A stretch of DNA of 64,000 bases from Trichosphaerium sp. ATCC 40318 (lineage: Eukaryota; Discosea; Flabellinia; Trichosidae), in the NCBI GenBank assembly GCA_038496445.1, contig JALMLS010000450.1, forward strand, positions 62,001 to 126,000, written 5' to 3'. This document shows, piece by piece, positions 55,956 through 64,000 of this stretch (within the stretch, counting starts at the first letter, position 1; every line of letters begins with the position of its first letter). Below the pieces are notes generated by a model. It saw nothing but the letters and a program-made list of their open reading frames with translations. It was not told where the DNA came from and made no database searches. Position numbers and translations under genes: made by a program.

Positions 55956-57725
55956 TTATTGAATCTTGTACGCCTTGAAGTTACCACTTACATGTAACAT
56001 ACCAAGAAAATACAACATTCCGTCATAGTATCTGTATTGACCTGAGGGTATAGGTTGTTCCCATAGGGCCTCAACAAATTGCCACGTGTTGTTTGTAGTA
56101 GCCTGTGAAAACAATGAGAGATTGGAGGTTTGTAAAAAAAAGCATACTGATAGTCCTGCAACAGCGTTCATAGCTACCAACCCAGGCGAATGATCACCAG
56201 ATATCTAATAAGATATGTAAGTCTTCATTTAGCATCGTAATACGTACTTGGTTGCCATCAAGAGAAAACTGGTTTCCATAAGTTTTAATACCTATTCGCT
56301 TTTTAAATTACATTCTGAATGCTACAACTACCTTTTGATATAAAGAAATCTAAAAGCTTGTTACTGAGATCTATTTGTTGTTTGTCGTTGGCAAACCACG
56401 CATAATCCATTGCCCTTTTGTCATATTAATAATTGACTCTCCACGACTGTAAAGTACCAGTTCATTGCACATCTCCAAGCGTCAAAAGAGAAGTGAGTAC
56501 CGCCATGTGATTGTCCGGTAAACTCAGCGTAATCAGGCATTAGACCTTACGATCATGTCGTTATTATAAAACAATGTGAGTAGCATTAGTACCAGTGTTA
56601 GCGTTTGCAGCTTCATGGAAGAATGTCCTCGCTGCACCAACAGTTTCGCTCCAAAAAGACTGATTTTGAGCTGCATACTTGGACCATACGTAGTAAAATG
56701 ATGGTAAATGATAACTGGGATCCGTGTACGTCGCTATTTCAAAGAATATGTTTCACACATGTGAAAGAAATGCTGCACTTTAAAAAAATACATACCAGCT
56801 CCTGCATACGGTGTAAAGACTACCTGATGATTTTCCGAATTAAACATATTTGTAACACTCTGAACAGGACCATTGATTTCCTTTAAAGTCAATTATAAAT
56901 ATGGTGATAAGGGCGTTCATTATTACCTTGTCTAACATTGTAGCCAATAAATCATTTGCTTCTTTATAATAGTCAAAGTTGCTGCTATTACCCCAACGAG
57001 CAGCAGCGAATAATAAAGCTGTTGCAAAGTATGTCTCTCCATCAGATGCTAGAAACCATAAGCAACAACTAGGGAAATAAAACGAACCAGAGTTTTGATC
57101 TATCACGTCACCATTAGTTTTGCAGTGCCAAGAAAAGTAACCATATCTAAAATTAACAGATCAACTATTACTTCTCGTCTGCTTCACCGGTACCTGGGAT
57201 CAGAAGCTTCATTATGGCGCATATAAGTAATAGCCCATTTATAAAGACTATCAAACTCCTTCTGTTTATCCAATTGAACACAAATCATCATACCATAAGA
57301 CATTCCTTAAAAAACAAGTATGGATAAAAAAGCAGGTCACGTGACATTTCTAACGAAAAGTTTTAGGCGTTTACCTTCTGTCCTAACGTCATTATCTGCA
57401 ACATCCCAAATATAAGCCATATCATTACCTACAGGGTAATATAGAGCGTTGTTTTTTGAATCGCCATAAAAGATCGTTTGGAAAATAGTCTGTATTTTGG
57501 CTTGTATTGCGTCATTGCTGTACCCCATCTCTTCAAATAAGTTTCTGTACTTGTTGGTAAAGAAAGCGCCTATTTTACGTATGTTTTAGTGCTTTCTTTA
57601 ATAGCAAACCGATTTGGTATACTTCTAAAACAGTAACTACCTTGAGACGGCGGTTGCGGTGGATTCAAGCCATTGGTTAATGAAATGATCAGTAATAGAG
57701 GTAGAATAAATGCTAAAATAGCCAT
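55956..57725 (-). CDS. Glycoside hydrolase family 8 enzyme (exo-oligoxylanase/endoglucanase type)
   Basis: Secreted: signal peptide MAILAFILPLLLIISLTNG. Exons then give IFYGDSKNNALYYPVGNDMA, ADNDVRTEGMSYGMMICVQL (GH8 catalytic Glu in TEGMSYG), YKWAITYMRHN, YGYFSWHCKTNGDVIDQNSG, ASDGETYFATALLFAAARWG (catalytic DGE), SYHLPSFYYVWSKYA, FHEAANANTGLMPDYAEFTG, THFSFDAWRCAMN, DYAWFANDKQQIDLSNKLLD, and YRYYDGMLYFLGMLHVSGNF, ending TAA at 55956. DVRTEGMSYGMM and DGETYF are typical of bacterial reducing-end xylose-releasing exo-oligoxylanases and related GH8 enzymes, which hydrolyse beta-1,4-xylan, chitosan or glucan. The gene has at least ten introns, so any transfer from bacteria is old. Confidence 0.88.
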
Positions 57726-58021
57726 ACTAGGTGTTATTACACGATTCGTTGTATGTGAACGCTCACAGTCGCTTAAACGTAAAGTGTGAATAGGTTAACA
57801 AAACAACACCTAGAAGGTGCTGTACGGACGAGTATACTCTCAAACAAGCGTCACCTTGTATTATGGCGTTTGACAGACCTAAATTAGCGATTGGTCAAAA
57901 AAAAAGGCGTTTTCCTTGGTCAATTTAGCAGTCAACCATCACAAGCACATAAGAAGGCGCTACCACGCACAGATATTCACAAATTGCATCTGCTAGACAG
58001 GTTTGCTGTACCGTAACAAAA
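57726..58021. promoter_or_regulatory. Divergent promoter of the GH8 and membrane-protein genes
   Basis: 296 bp between the two start codons. AT-rich; no clear core element recognised. Confidence 0.4.
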
Positions 58022-60605
58022 ATGCGTTTGGTGACGCACTTTGGTTATTTAATTGCTATGATGGCATTTTATGCAACTTTGGTACAATGTATAGAAGTTC
58101 CTGGCTTTACTGGGATGGAACCATTCCAATTCATCGATACTCCATTTCCTTTAATGTCTTACTCTAAAAACGACTCGTTGGGGCAATTGTCGTGTACTTT
58201 GAGTACGTATTCCCAAATTGACCTAAAGTAGCGCGTTTTATACATCTTATAAGCGTCCAATACCTACACAAGGCCATCTAAACTACTTTTTACGTTAAAT
58301 TACAAAATAAGCCACTAACGTACCAAAGAATTTGCGAACATTCAAACGTCCCTCACATCGCCAACGGAGGAAAAGCCAGAAGGGAATACGTACAATTTCG
58401 AAAACTATAGTTGGACGACAACGCAACAGACGTTCCAAGCGTATTCAAATATCAACTTTACAGCTACAGTTGAAGGCGCAAGCGTTGTTTTTTCGTTTCT
58501 GTTCATACGAGCACCTATCAATGTACGGAAATACTCTCTTATCGCTTAAAACCTTTGTTCTACGCGTACTAACCACAAGTCAATTAGTATACTGTACCAA
58601 CAACAGATTTTTCTTATTTACTTGAATCAAATACGCTTAAAATGAGCATGTACGTCGATAATTGGCAAGTTCCTAATACTACATGGATAACAATAAGATG
58701 TACGGATGATTTTTTTTGTTTTGGAAGTTTGTAACATAAAACTCAGGTGAACAGAAATGTGACTCAGCAATAACAGTCGTTGAACCTCCCTTTACTACGA
58801 GCGAATGTGTTAGCGAAGATGTACGTCTATAACAATAAGTTAAACCTCATAAAACGCAAGAAAAAGCAAAACTATCTAAATTCCAAAAAAAAAACCTTTC
58901 TGACAAGTGACACTTCAATTTACTTCTATGCATGCCTTTTTGTTTTCATGGTATATTCTCACATACCTTACATCTATTAACAAGCGCTCAAAAACTAATT
59001 TTGTTATTTTATAAAGGCGATAGAGTTCACGACAATCAAAACCTATTACACAGGTGTAAAACAAAGAAATGGAAACAGTAGCAGTATAGTTAGTCGGTAC
59101 TTGCATAACTCAAGAAATGATGGCTCATGGACTTGTAATGGTATACAACTAGTCCATCCTCTTCAAGATCCATCTAACTTGCGACGTACGTCTAGAAGAA
59201 AAAAACCCCAAAAACGTGATATTTTTTTGCTTAATTTTCTCATCACATGTTCTTGTTGTGCTCTTTAATTAATTGTGTATATGTAGGCCCAGATATTCTA
59301 AATACGTGGATAAACTCAAACTTTACAGAAATCCCAGTAGAGATCGGATTTCGTGCAAGTAACTCTATAGCATATGATCCTGATCTTCGATTCTTATTCG
59401 ACATTGCGCCAGAGAACTTAATCAGTAATATTCCTAATACAGCTGACGATGAACCATCGCCACCTTCCTCTGGAGCTACACTAAGAATAATAGTAGTAGC
59501 AATAACAGCAGCTGCTATAGTTCTTACAATAATCATAGTAATAGTTCTTTGTATTGTCTTAAGACATCGAAGAAACCTACGAAGACAACAAGCACAGAGT
59601 AACGTATTAGATACAGCAGCACCAATGAAAATACGTGGTACTGGTGGTAGTAAGAACAAGAATAACCAAAAACAAGGTGGTATAGTAGAAGCAAGATCAA
59701 AGACATCAAGAAACGAAACATTCTCTCTTAGTACTGGTATCATTGGTAATAATGAAAAAGAAAATGGTATTCCAAAAAGACATCATCATGGTATGATGGA
59801 GAGAAGAGGAACTGTAGCATCTCAACAACCAGTAGGAGAGATGATACATCCTACACCCTCTCTATGCTCAGATGACAGTAGTACACGTGATATGGCAATG
59901 ACATGTGTATTAGATGCTGTTGCTGATGCTAATGCAGAGAGGATTGATACTATAATAGCTAGAGGTAACTCTCCGAATTTTGAGTTATCTCCTAGGCTTA
60001 ATATTCCTCAACGTGTTAACTTATCTCCTCTAATATCTCCAAGTATTGGAGGTGGAGGTAGTATGTCACCAAAACTGCCTCCAAGGAGAGGTAACATTTC
60101 TCCTATAGTATCTCCAAGACAAAACCAACACACAGGAAGTATAACACCTACAGAACGACGACCTCAACCACAACCACAACAGAAATACACTATTCAAATG
60201 CCCCGACAAAGTGTTAAACCAGAGCTACCTCCTCGTGTGCCACTTCAAGTAGGAGGAAAGACTCTGGATCAACTAGCTCGTGCTGCTGTGCCTAGAGGGT
60301 CTCTTCCTTCTCTTCCTTCAAGTGCAGCGAATACAAGAGCAACAACGACAACAGTAACATCGTCTCAACCTACAACAGTTCATGAACAACCAGAAAGAAC
60401 ACAGAGGTTCCCTAGCAATGCGCCAAGAGCAAATACACAAGCACCACCACGAGGCACTGTATATCAACCAGCTACAACACCAAATCATGTACAACAACAA
60501 AATTATACTACAAATGTTGGAGGAACACAACCATCAAACTCTTTACCTTTTGATAACAATGCTGATGAAAGCAACAAGAAGTTCTTTATTCCAAAACATT
60601 TGTAA
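58022..60605 (+). CDS. Single-pass membrane protein with long Pro-rich cytoplasmic tail
   Basis: Signal peptide in MRLVTHFGYLIAMMAFYATL.. then IEVPGFTGMEPFQFIDTPFP. Ectodomain exons follow (SYSKNDSLGQLSC, TYNFENYSWTTTQQTFQA, GASVVFSFLFIRAPINVR, MSMYVDNWQVPNTTWITIRC, KCDSAITVVEPPFTTSECVS, RYLHNSRNDGSWTCNGIQLV), with several Cys and N-glycosylation sites. The last exon (about 59287-60605) runs from PDILNTWINSNFTEIPVEIG through one helix (IIVVAITAAAIVLTIIIVIV, then LCIV) and a stop-transfer RHRRNLRR, then about 330 disordered residues rich in Pro/Ser/Gln (SPRLNIPQRVNLSPLISPSI, KLPPRRGNISPIVSPRQ, ELPPRVPLQV). PPR/SP motifs suggest SH3-, WW- or kinase-binding. Function unknown: a receptor or adhesion protein by layout only. 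Confidence 0.65.
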
Positions 60606-60889
60606 TTTGACGCTGTTGAACGACGGGAGAAGAAGAAGAAAAAAAAAAGAATAAATAAAGAAAACCCATTGTATTTTAAGAAAACACAGAGGCATAAAAA
60701 AGTTGAGCCATAGTATCCCATAAGGTTTTTAGGCGCAGTAAAAAAAAATATCACTTGCGGGCTCATATTGAAAAAATGTCATCCACTGGCATTGTCAACA
60801 TATTTCTTTGTTTACTACAGTACTGCATTGCTGCATATTTTTGTTGACAACAAAGCTACAGCCTCCGCCAAGCCAAGTATTACAACAAA
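60606..60889. other. Intergenic region
   Basis: About 285 bp, with AAATAAAG-type polyadenylation-like words after the membrane-protein gene near 60650 and the promoter of the next gene. Nothing else seen. Confidence 0.4.
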
Positions 60890-61753
60890 ATGAAAAGCGC
60901 TTATCATATCCGCAAATACATACGTCATTTATTCAATCTGGTAAACACAGAAAATACAAATCAAGGCGTATTTGACCTTATTTCACTTCCAGTTGAATTA
61001 ATAGTTCATATTCTGAAGCAAGGGACATATACACTCCCTTCAGCGCAAACTTGCCACTTTCTCCGCGATATTATTCACAACCACGTTGGATACAATGAAA
61101 TCATTGTTAATTGCAACCACGGAGTTTCGCTGCTTTCCGGTAGCCCGTTACTGCAAAATACACCAATTTCTTTTGGACGATTTAGGCCAACCGACAGCGA
61201 CTTGCGTTTATTTGCAGGAGTACACACTATTAACCTCGGTATTAGCTATGACATAACAGATGAGGGTATCAAAGCATTAGCTGGAGTACATAAAATAAAT
61301 TTGGAAAATAAAAAAGTTACTGATGACGGTTTGAAGTCATTGGCAGGAGTACACACTATTAACCTCAGGTTTTGCTGTGAAATAACAGATGAGGGTATCA
61401 AAGCATTAGCTGGAGTACATGAAATAAATTTGCGAGAAACAGATGTTACAGATGAGGGTGTCAAAGCATTAGTTGGAGTACATGAAATTAATTTGCGAGA
61501 TACAATTGTTACAGATGAGGGTGTCAAAGCATTAGCTGGAGTACATAAAATAAATTTGCGAAATACAAATGTTACAGATGAATGTTTGAAGGTATTTGCA
61601 GGAGTACACACTATCAACCTCAGGTTTTGCCGTGAAATAACAGATGAGGGCGTCAAAGCATTAGCTGGAGTGTACAAAATAGATTTGCGAGATACAAATA
61701 TTACAGATGAAGGTTTGAAGGCGCTAGCAGGAGTACACACTATCACCATCTAA
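60890..61753 (+). CDS. F-box-like protein with LRR (GVH..NL..ITDEGVKAL) repeats
   Basis: Intronless, 287 codons. Residues 28-60 (DLISLPVELIVHILKQGTYT) fit an F-box: LPxEL..HIL. From residue 105 on there are about eight leucine-rich repeats of 19 to 24 residues of the type ITDEGVKALAGVHEINLRET, alternating long (with FCCEI or FCREI) and short units. Some neighbouring repeats are almost identical in DNA, which points to recent unit duplication. F-box/LRR proteins select substrates for SCF ubiquitin ligases. Very similar AGVHTINL..C..ITDEG repeats are common in giant viruses and their protist hosts. Confidence 0.8.
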   Translation: MKSAYHIRKYIRHLFNLVNTENTNQGVFDLISLPVELIVHILKQGTYTLPSAQTCHFLRDIIHNHVGYNEIIVNCNHGVSLLSGSPLLQNTPISFGRFRPTDSDLRLFAGVHTINLGISYDITDEGIKALAGVHKINLENKKVTDDGLKSLAGVHTINLRFCCEITDEGIKALAGVHEINLRETDVTDEGVKALVGVHEINLRDTIVTDEGVKALAGVHKINLRNTNVTDECLKVFAGVHTINLRFCREITDEGVKALAGVYKIDLRDTNITDEGLKALAGVHTITI

Positions 61754-62652
61754 ATTGATAAAGTAAAAACTCCATTAGAAAAACTCCATACAGCCAGTAT
61801 TTGATTCTCCATGCTCACTCCCATTCGTTCTTGGTGAGCAAACTTGACACAAAAAATTGTGCAAAGTTGCAGTTAGAATAAAGTTGATAAGCTGCCATTT
61901 GAGACAATAAAAAGTTGTTAAGCCGTTATTCAAACAATCACTAATAGGTACTTTGAAAGTCATGGAATCTGTTAGAAGGCATAAGTGGATTTGGTCTAGC
62001 GTATCAAAGCAATACTCCATTTCGTGCCAGTTTTAATATAAACTGGTTGAATCTTACTTTCGAGCATACCTGTGGCTTGGTTGAGTAAACGTGTTCAATT
62101 TTGTACAAGGGAAGTCAAGTCAAAAACCAATCACTTTGCCACTTCTGTCGGTTTATGGGGTCCTTTGAATTCTCGGTTTACTTTGTTCTTGTTAGCAGGC
62201 TCGATGTAACAGACAACATACAGAACAAGGGCACAGTTAACTTGCATTCTCTATAGGGAATGAAATTTGGATATTGTTCGTACACTTTCTGTGTACTTCG
62301 GTTGATCAATGCGGAGCAGAAAAATGATTTGGTTCAGCTCTTCAGGACTCAAAATCAAGTGGATAATACACAGCAAACGATAACTCAAAGACAATACAGT
62401 CACTATTGTTGTAAACACTGCAGAAAGAGAATTTCGACATTTGGCATTGTTTGGGTTTTTGTTTTAAATCACGTGACGTAATTTCGCCTTGAATTTTTTT
62501 TATAATTCTTCAATACTGGGTGGTTGGATTGAAAAATTGCGTAAATTACTATGTGGGTATCATTGCCCGTTTTTGTTGGGTATTTTTTGGGTAAAGGGAA
62601 AATACTGTAGAACTCAATTACTTACCCCGTTCTACCATTTCATACTTTTCCA
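61754..62652. other. Gene-poor region
   Basis: About 900 bp. A minus frame (62020-61775) and short + frames have no recognisable features. Contains CACGTG near 62470. Confidence 0.35.
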
Positions 62653-62820
62653 TTTCTTTAGAACGGAAAATGGGTTTTTATCCAGAGCATCTACAATGTG
62701 TACTGTAGCTTGTTACCAAATTTTCGCGTTGAGTTTCATAAACGTTTCTTTAGAATGGAAAGTGGGTTTTATCCAGAGCGTCTACAATGTGTACTGTAAT
62801 GCGTTGCCAAAATTTCTGTG
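62653..62820 (+). repeat. Two tandem copies of a ~92-bp unit
   Basis: Copy 1 starts TTTCTTTAGAACGGAAAATG at 62653 and copy 2 starts TTTCTTTAGAATGGAAAGTG at 62745. Both continue with TTATCCAGAGC(A/G)TCTACAA TGTGTACTGTA and a CCAAA(A)TTTC(G/T)G word. A few substitutions and one indel separate them. Non-coding as far as seen. Confidence 0.75.
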
Positions 62821-63020
62821 ATTTCACGTGTTTCATAAATGCTGGAACGCCAAATGTCCTCATTTATATCTTGTGTGATCCATTTGTTGGTGCCCTTTAT
62901 CCGCTATCATGAAGTGTTTGATAATCCAGAAACCTCCAGAATCTGTGGTTAACGGTTTTTGTGATACTTTGGTTAAATTCACACAAAAGATACGTTTATT
63001 ACAAATTGCTCTCTTCTGCG
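62821..63020. promoter_or_regulatory. Region upstream of the last gene
   Basis: 200 bp before the ATG of the secreted-protein gene, with a CACGTG at about 62825. Promoter by position only. Confidence 0.3.
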
Positions 63021-64000
63021 ATGCACCTCATCTACGCTTTCTTTGTTATTTGTATTGTGTCTGCAGCTACAATGAGCTTCTCTGGTCAAGTTGCTGATGT
63101 CTCTTGCGGGTGAGAATCTTTTTTCTATGGTTATCAAATTATTTCTTTAGAAACAATGCTGGTACATGCTCAACACCGCCTCAGTTGTCTCCATTCTATG
63201 GGTTTAACGAACAACACTCAGCCACCTGTGTCAAGTACGATCTCTTTCAATAACACTACAACAAGCCTTACAGAACCTTAGAGGTGATACTGAAGCGAAC
63301 TACGTTACAAAAGACCTCACTGTGTCAACTGGAGGTTTCTATTTCATTTATGGTAAGACGGTGATTTGAAAAAAAACTGTCTTAGTTTTTTCTTTTTTAC
63401 TTTCTGCTATTTAAAAAACGCCATAGTATCTTTATCAACTCGCTTTTGTTTCTTGTTTACTAGATGTTCAGCATCTCTTGGTTCACGTACACGGTTTAAC
63501 TCTTTTTTTTTTAGTTCAAAGTTCTATTCAAATTGAGGCAAATATACACGTGATAATCTACGAAAATGGAAATTGGGATTGTAATTCTCCATGTGATAAT
63601 ATTGTATGGGCTATCACAGGCAATCCCTTAGGCCGTATGAATACCATCAAAAACATGTTCCCCGACTAATATTTGTCTTCTTTAGCCAAAACTACGGTGG
63701 GTACAATATGGATACCAGCCGGAACTCACAAAGTGTTAATAACATACGATACTGATCCTGATGAACCTTATACAGACTACAACGTAAATACTGGAGATGT
63801 AGGATTTCAAGGTATTTTTGTTGTTGAGATGACTCTTTCAGCACAAATGGACGCATTGATAAGCTACAACGCAACCAGCCCAATGAGAGAGTTTGATAAG
63901 GTTTGCAATGGTACAAATGGTACTCCGACTGCTCAATTCAAATGGACTGCTCCAAAGACTTCAGAGTATTCCATTGAGTTTGCAGGTGTAGTAGGAAATT
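63021..64000 (+). CDS. Secreted protein, 5' part only (runs off the window)
   Basis: ATG at 63021 with signal peptide MHLIYAFFVICIVSAATMSF. Exons follow: SGQVADVSCG, NNAGTCSTPPQLSPFYGFNE QHSATCV, NLRGDTEANYVTKDLTVSTG GFYFIY, VQSSIQIEANIHVIIYENGN WDCNSPCDNIVWAITGN, AKTTVGTIWIPAGTHKVLIT YDTDPDEPYTDYNVNTGD, and FQGIFVVEMTLSAQMDALIS ... APKTSEYSIEFAGVVGN at the edge. Several Cys and N-glycosylation sites. The FKWTAPKTSEYSIEFAG stretch is like the beta-strands of pre-peptidase or carbohydrate-binding domains, in which W.AP.sG.Y.ieF.g is common. No catalytic domain is visible in the part present. Confidence 0.65.

Noticed and set aside
61246-61749. Minus-strand frame with NALTPSSV repeats
   Set aside because: Antisense shadow of the LRR array on the + strand; it has no start context or domain.
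1-64000. CRISPR arrays, bacterial operons, prophage or plasmid functions
   Set aside because: No regularly spaced direct repeats, no polycistronic gene order and no phage or plasmid genes; the intron-rich genes are eukaryotic.

Overview
This window is nuclear DNA from a eukaryotic microbe. Genes lie on both strands, 0.1 to 1 kb apart, and most are split by many very short introns (about 30 to 110 nt) with GT..AG ends; donors very often read GTAC or GTAA and acceptors follow T-rich tracts. Base composition is AT-rich (roughly 38% GC by eye). There are no operons, no Shine-Dalgarno sites, and no tRNA or rRNA gene that I could recognise. The species cannot be named from the sequence. Clues point in different directions: cysteine-rich repeats like the CTDC repeats of dictyostelids, a tRNA deacylase of the DTD2/ATD type known mainly from animals and choanoflagellates, and an intron-bearing GH8 glycosidase of bacterial type. 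A free-living, probably phagotrophic protist is the safest reading. Coordinates of split genes span first to last coding base I could place; some 5' ends are uncertain and this is said in each entry.

Layout. 1-4.5 kb: 3' end of an unknown gene, a gene made of tandem W/YP-rich repeats spread over exons, and a small cysteine-rich protein. 4.6-12.2 kb: RBM39-type splicing factor (-), a membrane-anchored glucose/sorbosone dehydrogenase-like propeller (+), and a fused GlcN6P deaminase / GlcNAc6P deacetylase (+). 12.4-32.2 kb: four paralogous secreted proteins (called A, B, C, D here), two of them with CTDC-like cysteine repeats, with single-copy genes between them (SPRY protein, Kv-beta-type aldo-keto reductase, 3CxxC zinc-finger protein, dienelactone hydrolase). 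All four paralogues carry the same element about 100-130 bp before the ATG. 34-45 kb: MORN-variant repeat protein, putative beta-barrel protein, Q/N-rich coiled-coil protein, fucosyltransferase-like enzyme, F-box-like plus MORN protein, and a Ty3-type retrotransposon relic. 45-64 kb: DNRLRE-type membrane protein, purple acid phosphatase, DTD2/ATD-like deacylase, 2-oxoglutarate/iron oxygenase, fructose-1,6-bisphosphatase, GH8 glycosidase, a single-pass membrane protein, an F-box-like/LRR protein, and the 5' part of a secreted protein.

Themes. Sugar metabolism recurs (amino-sugar catabolism, FBPase, GH8, the dehydrogenase-like propeller, the fucosyltransferase). The A-D cluster shows an inverted duplication, homogenised 3' modules and several broken copies, so it is the most actively evolving part of the window. 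Four genes (12.4, 34, 43.6 and 60.9 kb) are F-box-like and/or repeat proteins (MORN variant or LRR) of a kind also common in giant viruses of protists; three of these have no introns.
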